The notes below the pieces were generated by a model. That model was not told the DNA's origin. It was given only the letters and a program-made list of their open reading frames with translations, and ran no database searches. Positions 17,545 through 25,929 of a stretch of 64,000 nt of DNA are shown in pieces. Where the stretch lies: NCBI RefSeq assembly GCF_016862435.1, contig NZ_BOMY01000012.1, positions 62,001 through 126,000 on the forward strand. Reading direction: 5' to 3'. This DNA is from Paractinoplanes tereljensis. GTDB taxonomy: Bacteria > Actinomycetota > Actinomycetes > Mycobacteriales > Micromonosporaceae. Position numbers and translations under genes: made by a program. The first letter of the stretch is position 1. Each line of letters starts with the position of its first letter.

Positions 17545-18694
17545 CGTCGTTCAGGTCGCGGCCCTCGTCGATGCGGGCCGCGAACGGACGGGCCGTGGTG
17601 GCGGCCGGCGCCCACGGGGTGACCGTGTTGTACCCCGGGCCGATCAGGCTGTCCCGGATCACCAGCTGACCGTTCGGGGTGATGCCGGGCAGGTAACCGG
17701 TGGCGCTCGCGCCCTGGTCCCAGCCCCGGCCGAGGAACCCGGTCGGCGTCTCCTGGTAGGCGGCGTCGGCGGTGATCCGCGAGTGGGTGACCAGGAAACC
17801 GTACGGGTAGTTGGGGGCGGTGTTCGGCGCGAAGACGACGCCGCCCGACGCCTTGCGCGACGAGACCAGGTGGAAGTGCGTGTCGCTGAACACCGTGGCG
17901 GCCCGGCCGAAGACGAAGTCGGTGTCGCCCTCGATGTAGCTGTCCCGCACCGACACCCGGGCGATGCTGGTGACGTTGTCGGCGTTGGCCAGGAAGGTGT
18001 CCTGCCGGGAGATCAGCCGCATGTTCTCCAGCTGGGTGCGGTCGGCGTCGGTGCGCAGGGCGAGTGCCTGGTGCGTCCCCCGGTCGACGGTGTCGAGCAG
18101 CGTGTTGGTGATGGTCAGGCCCTTGAGCTGCAGGTCGGTGCTCTGCGCCCAGACCACGGTGGCGCACAGGCCGGCGGTGGCGCTGGTCTTGGTGGCGCAG
18201 GACTGGAACATCGGCCAGGCCGGGTCGCCCTCGGCGTACCGGCCGTCGGCGTTGACCAGGGCACCCCAGGCGGCGGGCGTGATGGTGGCGTCCACGGTGA
18301 ACTCGAGGCGCACGTCGGCGGGGCGGCCGAGGCCGAAGATGGTCAGCGGCGGCGAGCCGGCCGGGATGAGGACCGTGCCGGTGTAGGTGCCGGGCAGCAC
18401 GCCGATCCAGCGGCGGGCGGCGCCGCCGGCCCGGTAGGCGGCGTTGACCGCCTCCTGCACGGTGGCGAAGCCGTGGCCGCCGACCAGATAGTCGGGCCGG
18501 CCGGTGGCGATCGGTCTGGGACGCCAGGGATCGGCGACCGGTGCGGCGTACAGGCCGGAGTAGCGGAAGTAGTTCTCCGCCGTGAACGGCCGGGCTTCGG
18601 TGCTGGAGAGGATCGGGCGAGTCGTCGTGCCCGGGGCGCCCCCGCCCGGCACCGCGAGCGCCACCGCCGCTGCCACCGCCATCATCTGCATCAT
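17504..18694 (-). CDS. Secreted pectinesterase (CE8), short form without lectin
   Basis: 396 residues from the ATG at 18694, chosen because GAGGAG lies six bases upstream; ATG 18700 abuts that site. A short hydrophobic signal peptide (MMAVAAAVALAV) is followed by the pectin methylesterase beta-helix with family motifs HQALALRTDADR, ISRQDTFLANADN, SYIEGDTDFVFGRA and GFLGRGWDQGAS. It removes methyl esters from pectin outside the cell, preparing it for pectate lyases. It lies about 30 kb from the other pectin genes and shows no CebR-type box upstream. Compared with CE8 enzymes it keeps both catalytic aspartates. Confidence 0.9.
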   Translation of the reverse strand: MMQMMAVAAAVALAVPGGGAPGTTTRPILSSTEARPFTAENYFRYSGLYAAPVADPWRPRPIATGRPDYLVGGHGFATVQEAVNAAYRAGGAARRWIGVLPGTYTGTVLIPAGSPPLTIFGLGRPADVRLEFTVDATITPAAWGALVNADGRYAEGDPAWPMFQSCATKTSATAGLCATVVWAQSTDLQLKGLTITNTLLDTVDRGTHQALALRTDADRTQLENMRLISRQDTFLANADNVTSIARVSVRDSYIEGDTDFVFGRAATVFSDTHFHLVSSRKASGGVVFAPNTAPNYPYGFLVTHSRITADAAYQETPTGFLGRGWDQGASATGYLPGITPNGQLVIRDSLIGPGYNTVTPWAPAATTARPFAARIDEGRDLNDVNYNRLWEYRNRS

Positions 18695-18949
18695 CGCCAT
18701 CTCCTCAGGAATGCGCTTACCTCAGGGGTTTTGTCGAATCATACGATCGAGCACAGTCAATAGCAGCCCCCGTTTACGACAACTACTCCGCGTCACCGTC
18801 GGATCACTTGATCATATTGGCGCAAGCGTCTGACTACGTGGCGTAACCGCTTTTGCGATCACAGAGAGTACGGAGGAACGGCAAAGGAGACTCAAAGAAT
18901 CCATTCCTAATGTTGCCAAAGACGCAGATCACTTGAAAAAGGAAATATC

Positions 18950-19192
18950 ATGATTCGTACGGCCGTCATGCCCGCCGCGGAAGTCACCCCGCAGGTTTTC
19001 GTCGACTCCACGGGTCGCCGCGGGCGCCTGTTAGCGATCGCCGGCTTCTTCGTGGCGCTCTTCGCGGCCTTCTACATCGCGGTGGTCGGCACCAGCGTGG
19101 TCCAGGCCTCCGACGCGGGCCTCAGCACCAAGGCCACCGTCTCCACGTCCGCCACGACCTCGGCTTCAGCCTCGGCCTCTTCATCTTCCTAG
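18950..19192 (+). CDS. Small single-pass membrane protein with Ser/Ala-rich tail
   Basis: 80 residues from an ATG preceded by AAAGGAAATATC. A short basic cytoplasmic part (TGRRGRLLAIAG) leads into one membrane helix at about residues 28-50 (FFVALFAAFYIAVVGTSVV), then an outside tail of Ser, Ala and Thr. No domain is recognised. Its TAG stop shares the CTAG tetranucleotide (19189-19192) with the stop of the convergent GH18-like gene. Position beside the deacetylase/glycosyltransferase locus suggests a part in cell-surface polysaccharide handling, by context only. The 249 bases upstream (18701-18949) are unusually AT-rich for this genome, with no gene seen. Confidence 0.65.
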   Translation: MIRTAVMPAAEVTPQVFVDSTGRRGRLLAIAGFFVALFAAFYIAVVGTSVVQASDAGLSTKATVSTSATTSASASASSSS

Positions 19193-20184
19193 GGCGTGTA
19201 GTCGGCGAACAGGTCGGTGAAGGCGTACTCATCCTGGGTGATGCCGCTGCACTTGCTGCTCACCGAGCCGTCGGTGCAGTCGCCGTTGTCGCGGTTCACC
19301 GACCAGAACCGGACGTAGCCCAGCCCCTTGCCCTTGGCGTAGGTGAGCAGCGTCTTCGCGTTGGCCAGGGTGGTCGGGCCGCCGAGGCCGTTGGCGCCGA
19401 TCATCGGGGTGACGCCGATCATGGCGTACACCTCGGTGTCGGACAGGTCGGACCAGACGCTCGCCACGTCCACCTTCACCGACTCGGTCACCGTGGTCAG
19501 CGCGGTGCCCCAGTCGCCGGTCCCGGTGAAGTTCATGATCATCGCGTTCACGGTGACGTCCAGGCCGGCGTCCTCGGCGCTCTGCAGCAGCGCGATCTCG
19601 GTGTCGGTGAGCCCGACCGACTCGCCGCCGACCGGCAGGGTCAGGCTGATCGCTGTCCCCCGGGCCTTCTGCACGGTGGACAGCGCCGTCATGATCGTCG
19701 CGGCGGTGACGTCCTGCTCGATGTCGATGTCGAGATAGTTGCTCCCGGCCACGTCCAGCGCCTTCTCGTAGGCGGCGGCCAACTCGGCGGCCGTGCAGAC
19801 GTTCTCCAGGTAGGTGCCGGTCTCGCCGCCGGTGGACACCACGACGTCACCGCTGACCGCGGTGACCTTGGCGATCTCCGCGGCGATCGTGCTGTCGTCG
19901 ATCGCCGAGGTGCCGCCCCAGGTCGGCGTGCACGTCTTGGCGCTGTCGGCCAGCACGAAGGCCGCCGTGAAATCGGCCTGCCCGGTCGCGGTGTGGATCG
20001 CGGTGATGTCGGCGGTGCCGCTCACGATGTCGATGTAGGGCGCGACCACCGGCGCGGTCACGACGGTGGCGCTCGCCGTGGCGGTCGCGGTCGCCGACGT
20101 GCCGGAGTCGGAATCGGAGTCGCCGGAGCAGCCCGCGATCGTGACGAGCAGGGCTGCCGCGGCTAGGCCGCATGTCAGGCGCAC
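19189..20184 (-). CDS. Secreted GH18-like (chitinase-like) lipoprotein
   Basis: 331 residues from a GTG at 20184. Signal peptide with lipobox IAGCS (Cys at about 18), an acidic-Ser and Thr/Ala linker, then a GH18-type barrel: VVAPYIDIVSG, FTAAFVLADSAKTCTPTWGG, GDVVVSTGGETGTYLE, and NYLDIDIEQDV, where GH18 enzymes carry DxxDxDxE with Glu as the acid. Here the motif reads LDIDIE, so the catalytic Glu seems kept. It would be anchored outside and could cut or bind beta-linked GlcNAc polymers. It is divergent from the deacetylase-glycosyltransferase gene, 115 bases away. Confidence 0.82.
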   Translation of the reverse strand: MRLTCGLAAAALLVTIAGCSGDSDSDSGTSATATATASATVVTAPVVAPYIDIVSGTADITAIHTATGQADFTAAFVLADSAKTCTPTWGGTSAIDDSTIAAEIAKVTAVSGDVVVSTGGETGTYLENVCTAAELAAAYEKALDVAGSNYLDIDIEQDVTAATIMTALSTVQKARGTAISLTLPVGGESVGLTDTEIALLQSAEDAGLDVTVNAMIMNFTGTGDWGTALTTVTESVKVDVASVWSDLSDTEVYAMIGVTPMIGANGLGGPTTLANAKTLLTYAKGKGLGYVRFWSVNRDNGDCTDGSVSSKCSGITQDEYAFTDLFADYTP

Positions 20185-20299
20185 CCCCGAACTATCCCAC
20201 CCCTCGCCGGGCAATTGCCGCGAACAGCTCAGAAAGGTCCCTCTCCCGCCGATAAGGGCGATGAGCCAGCGTCTGCCATCCGGGGGAAGAGGAAACTCT

Positions 20300-22456
20300 G
20301 TGTCCGTCGAGACGTCCGCGCCGGTACGGCGGCGCATTCCGGTGCCACGTCCGCGCTGGATCGTCCTGACCGTGGTACTCGTCCTGTTCGCGGCGATCCT
20401 CGCGGTCAACGGCCTGGTGGAGGGTGAGTTCACCCAGGACGGTGCGGCCGAGGCCACCGCCGAGGTGGCCGACGTGCCGAGCAAGGTGCTCAACGGCGGC
20501 GGCCCGGTCATCCAGACCGACGGCACCACCACGACCACGGTCAGCGTGCCGGACAACGAGATCGTGCTGACCTTCGACGACGGGCCGAGCCCGAAGTACA
20601 CCCCGGAGATCCTCGACGTCCTCGCGAAGTACAACGTCCCCGGCACCTTCTTCATGATCGGCTCGGAGATCAGCCGGTACCCGGACCTGGTCGAGAAGGT
20701 GCAGGACGCCGGGCACGAGATCGGCATCCACACCTTCACCCACCCCGACCTGTCCACCAAGAACGAGTGGCGGCGCGAGGTGGAGATGCAGGAGACGCAG
20801 TTCGCGCTGGCCGGCGCGGCCGACGTCACCAGCGTCATCTTCCGGCCGCCGTACTCGTCGACGGTCAAGGCGATCGACAACAACGTCTGGTCGGTGATGA
20901 CCGACATGGGCAAGCGCGGTTACCTGACCGTGGTCAACGACCTGGACAGCCGGGACTGGGAGTCCGCAGTCACCATCGACGACATCGTCACGGCGGTCAC
21001 CCCGGACGACAACGCCGGCGCGATCCTGCTGTTCCACGACGGCGGCGGCAACCGGGCAAAGACCGCCACCGCGCTCGAGACGGTCATCCCGACGCTGCGG
21101 AACCTGGGCTACACGTTCACCACGGTCTCGGCGCTCACCGGCATGACCACGGTCAACCCGACCGCCTCCGGCAAGGACAAGGCACTCGGCCTCGGGCTGG
21201 TCGGCGCGGTGCAGCTGGCCACCCACGTCACGGTGCTCTTCTCGTACCTGTTGCTGCTTCTCGGGGTGTTGACCGTGGCCCGGCTGATCCTGGTGATCAT
21301 CATGGGCCGCAAGCACGCCCGGCGGCGCAAGCTCGGACCGGGGTTGTGGGGCGAGCCGTACACGAAACCGGTGACCGTGCTGGTGCCCGCGTACAACGAG
21401 AAGGAGATCATCGCCGACACCCTGCGGTCGCTGGTGGCCAGCACCCACCCCATCCGGATCGTGGTGATCGACGACGGCTCGACCGACGGCACCGCGGACA
21501 TCGCCGACGCCCTGGCCTATCCCAACGTCACCGTGGTGCGGCAGCCGAACAGCGGCAAATCGGCCGCGCTGAACACCGGCATCGCGCACGCCGACACCGA
21601 GGTCGTCATCATGATGGACGGCGACACGGTCTTCGAGCCGGACACCGTGCGCCTGCTGGTCCAGCCGTTCGCCACCGCCGAGGTCGGCGCGGTGGCCGGC
21701 AACGCGAAGGTGGCCAACCGCAAGGGCATGGTCGCCCTCTGGCAGCACATCGAGTACGTCGTCGGCTTCTCCATAGACCGCCGCGCGTACGACGTGATGC
21801 GCTGCATGTCGACCGTCCCCGGGGCCATCGGCGCCTTCCGCACCGAGGCCCTCAAGCAGGTCAACGGGCTCAGCGACGACACCCTGGCCGAGGACACCGA
21901 CCTCACCATCGCGATCATCCGGGCCGGTTGGCGGGTCGTCTACGAGGAGCAGGCCCGGGCCTGGACCGAGGCGCCGGCAACGATGTCCCAGCTGTGGCGG
22001 CAGCGCTACCGCTGGAGTTACGGCACCATGCAGGCGATGTGGAAGCACCGCCGCACGCTGATCGAGCGCGGCACCGGCGGCAAGTTCGGCCGGCGCGGCC
22101 TGATCAACATGACCCTGTTCCAGACCCTGCTGCCGCTGCTGTCGCCGCTGATCGACGTGTTCCTGATCTACGGCCTGTTCTTCCTCGACCCGGTGCACAC
22201 CGTGCTGGCCTGGCTGGCCATGCTGCTCGTGCAGCTGGTCAGCACGATCTACGCGTTCCGGCTCGACAAGGAGTCCTTGAAACCGCTGTGGCGGCTGCCG
22301 CTTCAGCAATTCGTCTATCGCCAGCTGATGTACCTCGTACTCATCCAATCGGTGTTGGCGGCGTTGGGTGGCATTCGCCTCGGCTGGCAGAAGCTGCGCC
22401 GCACCGGCGGCCTGAACGCCCTGCTCGGAAGCCGTTTGCCAACAGGAGACGCGTAG
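20300..22456 (+). CDS. Fused polysaccharide deacetylase and family-2 glycosyltransferase (MatB-like architecture)
   Basis: 718 residues from a GTG at 20300 with AGAGGAA upstream. After one membrane helix at about 20-40 comes an outside NodB deacetylase domain (about 90-285) with LTFDDGPSPKYTPEIL, the metal motif HTFTHPDLS, and FRPPYSS. A second helix (HVTVLFSYLLLLLGVLTVA) precedes a cytoplasmic processive GT2 domain (about 355-600) with VLVPAYNEKE, IDDGSTDGT, MMDGDTVF, LAEDTDLT and QRYRW, then several C-terminal helices. This domain order matches Streptomyces MatB, which makes a poly-GlcNAc-type adhesive glycan (established for that family). The likely sugar donor is UDP-GlcNAc; glmS follows 46 bases later. 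Confidence 0.93.
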   Translation: MSVETSAPVRRRIPVPRPRWIVLTVVLVLFAAILAVNGLVEGEFTQDGAAEATAEVADVPSKVLNGGGPVIQTDGTTTTTVSVPDNEIVLTFDDGPSPKYTPEILDVLAKYNVPGTFFMIGSEISRYPDLVEKVQDAGHEIGIHTFTHPDLSTKNEWRREVEMQETQFALAGAADVTSVIFRPPYSSTVKAIDNNVWSVMTDMGKRGYLTVVNDLDSRDWESAVTIDDIVTAVTPDDNAGAILLFHDGGGNRAKTATALETVIPTLRNLGYTFTTVSALTGMTTVNPTASGKDKALGLGLVGAVQLATHVTVLFSYLLLLLGVLTVARLILVIIMGRKHARRRKLGPGLWGEPYTKPVTVLVPAYNEKEIIADTLRSLVASTHPIRIVVIDDGSTDGTADIADALAYPNVTVVRQPNSGKSAALNTGIAHADTEVVIMMDGDTVFEPDTVRLLVQPFATAEVGAVAGNAKVANRKGMVALWQHIEYVVGFSIDRRAYDVMRCMSTVPGAIGAFRTEALKQVNGLSDDTLAEDTDLTIAIIRAGWRVVYEEQARAWTEAPATMSQLWRQRYRWSYGTMQAMWKHRRTLIERGTGGKFGRRGLINMTLFQTLLPLLSPLIDVFLIYGLFFLDPVHTVLAWLAMLLVQLVSTIYAFRLDKESLKPLWRLPLQQFVYRQLMYLVLIQSVLAALGGIRLGWQKLRRTGGLNALLGSRLPTGDA

Positions 22457-22502
22457 GCCGCGCACAGGAAAACCGCTGGTCAGCCTGGCTAACTTTCCCG
22501 GC

Positions 22503-24317
22503 ATGTGCGGAATCGTGGGATATGCGGGCCGGCGGACGGCCGTGGACATCGTGGTGGACGGACTGCGGCGGCTGGAGTACCGCGGCTACGACTCGGCCGG
22601 GATAGCCGTGATCGGCGACGGCGAGCTGCTGATGGAGAAGCGGGCGGGCAAGCTCGCAAATTTGGAAAAGGCGCTGACCATCCACGCCGGCACCACGGGT
22701 ATCGGGCACACCCGGTGGGCGACGCATGGCGGCCCGACCGACCGGAACGCCCACCCCCATCTGTCGGCGGACAACCGGATCGCGGTCATCCACAACGGCA
22801 TCATCGAGAACTTCGCCCGGCTGCGCGCGGCGCTGGAAGCCGACGGCGTCGAGTTCGCCAGTGACACCGACACCGAGGTCGTGGCGCACCTGCTGGCCAT
22901 GGAGAACGTGCCCCTGCCGGAGGCCATGCGGCGAGTCTGTCTCAAGCTCGAGGGTGCGTTCACGCTGCTCGCGGTCGCCGCCGACCAGCCCGACATGGTG
23001 GTCGGCGCCCGCCGCAACTCGCCGCTGGTGGTGGGTCGCGGTGACGGCGAGAACTTCCTCGCCAGCGACGTGACGGCCTTCATCGACCACACCCGCGAGG
23101 CGATCGAGCTCGGCCAGGACCAGGTCGTGGTGATCACTCCCTCCTCGATCGAGATCATGGATTTCGCCGGCGTGCCGACCACCGGGACCGACTTCCACAT
23201 CGACTGGGACGCGGCCGCCGCCGAAAAGGGCGGCTTCGACCACTTCATGCTCAAGGAGATCGCCGACCAGCCGCAGGCCATCGCCGACACCCTGCTGGGC
23301 CGGCTGACCGAGAACGGCATCGCGCTCGACGAGGTGCGCCTGTCCGACCAGGACCTGCGCGACGTCGAGAAGGTCTTCATCGTCGCCTGCGGCACCGCGT
23401 ACCACTCCGGCATGGTGGCCAAGTACGCGATCGAGCACTGGACGAGGATCCCCTGCGAGGTGGAGCTGGCCAGCGAGTTCCGGTACCGCGACCCGATCCT
23501 GGACCGGTCGACCCTGGTCATCGCGATCAGCCAGTCCGGCGAGACGATGGACACCCTGATGGCGCTCCGGCACGCGAAGCAGCAGAACGCCCGGGTGCTC
23601 GCGATCTGCAACACCAACGGCTCGACAATCCCGCGCGAGTCCGACGCGGTGCTCTACACGCACGGCGGCCCGGAGATCGCGGTCGCCTCCACCAAGGCCT
23701 TCCTGACCCAGCTGGTCGCCTGCTACCTGATGGGCCTCTACCTCGCGCAGGTGCGCGGCATCATGTACCCCGACGAGGTGGGCGCCGTCGTGCAGCAGCT
23801 CCAGCAGACCCCCGACCTGCTGCGCGGCCTGCTCGACCAGATGGACGGAGTGCGCAAGCTGTCCCGCGACCTGGCCTCGGCCCGGCAGGTGCTGTTCATC
23901 GGCCGGCACGTCGGTTACCCGGTGGCCCTCGAAGGCGCGCTCAAGCTCAAGGAACTCGCCTACATGCATGCCGAGGGTTTCGCGGCCGGCGAGCTCAAGC
24001 ACGGCCCGATCGCGCTGATCGACGACGGCACCCCGGTGATCTGCGTGGTCCCGTCGTCGGCCATGCACGACAAGGTGGTCTCCAACATCCAGGAGGTGCG
24101 CGCCCGCGGCGCGCGGACCATCATCATCGCCGAGGAGGGCGACGAGTCGGTGGAGGCGTACGCCGATGACGTGATCCGGGTTCCCCGGGTGCCCACCCTG
24201 CTGGCCCCGCTGATGACCACGGTCCCGTTGCAGATCCTCGCCTGCGAGATCGCCACCGCCCGCGGTTACGACGTCGACCAGCCCCGCAACCTGGCCAAGT
24301 CGGTCACCGTCGAGTGA
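22503..24317 (+). CDS. glmS: Glutamine--fructose-6-phosphate aminotransferase (isomerizing)
   Basis: 604 residues. The class II glutaminase domain begins MCGIVGYAG with Cys2 as nucleophile and has GHTRWATHGGPTDRNAHPH and HNGIIENF. Two SIS domains follow (VACGTAYHSGMVAKYAIEH, AISQSGETMDTLMAL, IGRHVGYPVALEGALKLKE), ending in the typical DQPRNLAKSVTVE. It makes glucosamine-6-phosphate, the first step to UDP-GlcNAc. It directly follows the deacetylase/GT2 gene, so it may serve exopolysaccharide synthesis in addition to or instead of cell-wall supply; actinobacteria often have more than one copy. It overlaps the convergent HEAT-repeat gene by 14 bases. Confidence 0.97.
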   Translation: MCGIVGYAGRRTAVDIVVDGLRRLEYRGYDSAGIAVIGDGELLMEKRAGKLANLEKALTIHAGTTGIGHTRWATHGGPTDRNAHPHLSADNRIAVIHNGIIENFARLRAALEADGVEFASDTDTEVVAHLLAMENVPLPEAMRRVCLKLEGAFTLLAVAADQPDMVVGARRNSPLVVGRGDGENFLASDVTAFIDHTREAIELGQDQVVVITPSSIEIMDFAGVPTTGTDFHIDWDAAAAEKGGFDHFMLKEIADQPQAIADTLLGRLTENGIALDEVRLSDQDLRDVEKVFIVACGTAYHSGMVAKYAIEHWTRIPCEVELASEFRYRDPILDRSTLVIAISQSGETMDTLMALRHAKQQNARVLAICNTNGSTIPRESDAVLYTHGGPEIAVASTKAFLTQLVACYLMGLYLAQVRGIMYPDEVGAVVQQLQQTPDLLRGLLDQMDGVRKLSRDLASARQVLFIGRHVGYPVALEGALKLKELAYMHAEGFAAGELKHGPIALIDDGTPVICVVPSSAMHDKVVSNIQEVRARGARTIIIAEEGDESVEAYADDVIRVPRVPTLLAPLMTTVPLQILACEIATARGYDVDQPRNLAKSVTVE

Positions 24318-24912
24318 GGTCTGCGGCCGCGCTCTCCCACCCGCCCGGGTCGTCGCCGCTGACCCGCCGGAAGAGAGCGGCATCCGAACTGACGTCACCG
24401 CGGCGGCCGGCGTAGCGGAGCAACGTGTTGGCCGAGTGGTAGCGCACCAGGTAGGCGGGATCCCGCACCCCGTGCGCCACCGCCGCCACCAGCGCGGCCG
24501 AGGCCGGGAAGTGCGCCAGGGCCATCGCGGCGTCGAGGCGCACGAACTCCGACCCGTCATGCCGCAGCACCGTGACGACCGACTCGGCCCACGACGCGTC
24601 CCCGGTGAGGGCGTACAGCGCCTGCGCCACCCGGATCAGCAGTTCCCCGTTCGCCTCGGCCGCCACGGATCGCAGCAGCTCCTCGGCCTCGGGCGGGGCC
24701 AGGCCGGCCTGAGCCAGCTCGGCGAAGCTCGACGCGGCGAGCGGGTCACCGTCGGCCAGCCCCGCGCGCAGCATGCGGAACACGGTCTCGGGGTCGGCCC
24801 GAGCCGAGTCCACCATCACGGTGAAGTCGGGCCCGTCGTGCCAAACCATGTACGGATCCCCGAAATTGTCCTGCCGCCAGCGGCCCCACTCAGCATCCAC
24901 GCCGCCGATCAT
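24304..24912 (-). CDS. HEAT-repeat-like hypothetical protein
   Basis: 202 residues from the ATG at 24912; a TTG at 24921 is also in frame. The N-terminal 45 residues (AEWGRWRQDNFGDPYMVWHD) are followed by four or five helical pairs that look like HEAT repeats (FVRLDAAMALAHFPASAALV, LVRYHSANTLLRYAGRRGDV). No catalytic motif is visible. Cytoplasmic and soluble by sequence. HEAT proteins usually act as protein-binding scaffolds; no partner is suggested by the neighbours. Confidence 0.75.
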   Translation of the reverse strand: MIGGVDAEWGRWRQDNFGDPYMVWHDGPDFTVMVDSARADPETVFRMLRAGLADGDPLAASSFAELAQAGLAPPEAEELLRSVAAEANGELLIRVAQALYALTGDASWAESVVTVLRHDGSEFVRLDAAMALAHFPASAALVAAVAHGVRDPAYLVRYHSANTLLRYAGRRGDVSSDAALFRRVSGDDPGGWESAAADLTRR

Positions 24913-24933
24913 CGCCCACAATGCGGGCCGGCC

Positions 24934-25305
24934 CTAGATCTCCAGGGCCTGCTCGATGTTGCGCAGCTGGTGCCGGGCCATCGCGAGGTTGGCCCGGTCC
25001 TTATGCAGCGCGAGGTAGAGGAACAACCCGTGGCCGGAGCGCGCGGTCAGCGGGCGAATCAGGTGGTACTGCGAGTCCAGGGTCACCAGCACGTCCTCGA
25101 TCGGCTCGTTGAGGCCGAGCATCTCCATCGTGCGCAGCTTGGCCCGGATCACGTCGGTGTTGGCCGCCGCGGCGGTGATCAGGTCGAAATCCTTGCCACC
25201 GCCGACGGTCCCCAGCGCCATCCCGCTGGTGTGATCGACAAGGGCGACACCGATGGCGCCACCGATCTGCATCGCGTCCTTCAGTGCCACATCCATCTCT
25301 GCCAT
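24934..25305 (-). CDS. Roadblock/LC7-like protein
   Basis: 123 residues from the ATG at 25305 (MAEMDVALKDAMQ); a GTG at 25347 would add 14 residues rich in Pro that lie outside the domain. The sequence has the roadblock layout: an opening helix, IGGAIGVALVDHTSGMALG, a middle helix pair, then VLVTLDSQYHLIRPLTARSG and LFLYLALHKDRANLAMARHQL. In actinobacteria such proteins act as partners or regulators of small GTPases. No GTPase gene lies beside it here. Confidence 0.75.
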   Translation of the reverse strand: MAEMDVALKDAMQIGGAIGVALVDHTSGMALGTVGGGKDFDLITAAAANTDVIRAKLRTMEMLGLNEPIEDVLVTLDSQYHLIRPLTARSGHGLFLYLALHKDRANLAMARHQLRNIEQALEI

Positions 25306-25429
25306 GCCGTCGACGATGCCGGTCCGGGGCGGCGGCGGGCCGGACACGATGTCCGTCGACTTGAAGACTTCTGCAACTACTCATCACTGCATGTGCGTAA
25401 CCAATCGACCGGCCGGGCGTTGAAGGCGC

Positions 25430-25762
25430 ATGTCGGTGCCGCTGTACCAGGCCAAGGCGGAGATGTTCCGCATGCTCGGCCATCCCGTGCGGATCCGGGT
25501 GCTGGAATTGCTGCAGGCCGGCCCGCGTCCGGTCCGTGACCTGCTGGCCGAGATCGACGTGGAACCGTCGAATCTTTCCCAGCAGCTGGCGCTGCTGCGG
25601 CGGGCCGCCATCGTGGTCAGCTTCCGGGACGGCGGCCTGGTGATGTACGCGCTGAGCACCCCGGCCGTGGCCGACCTGCTGGCCGCCGGCCGCCGCATTC
25701 TCAGTGAGGTGCTGACCGACCGGGACGGCCTGCTGGCCGAGCTGAAAAGTACTGCCGAATAG
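25430..25762 (+). CDS. ArsR-family transcriptional regulator
   Basis: 110 residues. The winged helix-turn-helix covers most of the protein (AEMFRMLGHPVRIRVLELL, PVRDLLAEIDVEPSNLSQQL, LLRRAAIVVSFRDGGLVMYA). No cysteine or histidine cluster is present, so a metal sensor of the classic ArsR type is unlikely. It lies 41 bases upstream of the small two-cysteine peptide gene and the FrnE-like oxidoreductase, so thiol/redox control of those genes is plausible. A CTTGAC-N6-GTCAAG dyad overlaps the start of the peptide gene and is a candidate binding site. Confidence 0.88.
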   Translation: MSVPLYQAKAEMFRMLGHPVRIRVLELLQAGPRPVRDLLAEIDVEPSNLSQQLALLRRAAIVVSFRDGGLVMYALSTPAVADLLAAGRRILSEVLTDRDGLLAELKSTAE

Positions 25763-25796
25763 TTTCTTGGCGGTAGCGTCAAGTTCCGGGTAGCTT

Positions 25797-25814
25797 CTTG
25801 ACCATGGAGTCAAG
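25797..25814. promoter_or_regulatory. Candidate ArsR operator (CTTGAC-N6-GTCAAG)
   Basis: CTTGAC at 25797-25802 and GTCAAG at 25809-25814 form a 6-6-6 dyad whose centre contains the ATG at 25804. A further GTCAAG lies at 25778-25783. The word AAGTACTGC followed by C/T GA occurs on both sides (about 25747 and 25813). Position between the ArsR gene and the peptide/FrnE genes suggests autoregulatory binding; inferred. Confidence 0.35.
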
Positions 25815-25929
25815 TACTGCTGAGCCAGAGCTCACGGCCGAGGAGCCGGAGCCGGTTCCCGTGCCTTTGATCATGCTGGAGTCGACCGACGACGCCGGCG
25901 TCTGCGCTGTTGACGGGACGTGTGACTGA
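25804..25929 (+). CDS. 41-residue acidic peptide with two C-terminal cysteines, coupled to FrnE-like gene
   Basis: ATG at 25804 to TGA at 25927-25929; the stop overlaps the ATG of the next gene (TGATG). The peptide is Glu/Pro-rich (EPELTAEEPEPVPVPLIML) and ends GVCAVDGTCD, giving two cysteines five residues apart. No signal peptide or membrane helix. Tight coupling with a DsbA/FrnE-type thiol oxidoreductase suggests a substrate, a redox partner or a precursor peptide. Not recognised as a known family; the ribosome binding site is weak, so it could be a coupling leader only. Confidence 0.55.
   Translation: MESSTAEPELTAEEPEPVPVPLIMLESTDDAGVCAVDGTCD

Noticed and set aside
18701..18949. Possible riboswitch in the AT-rich leader of the 80-residue membrane protein
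   Set aside because: I compared it with c-di-AMP (ydaO) and c-di-GMP class I cores from memory and could not place their conserved blocks.
20192..22549. 785-residue minus-strand frame opposite the deacetylase-GT2 gene
   Set aside because: Composition is His/Arg/Val-rich without any domain; the plus frame has complete NodB and GT2 motifs.
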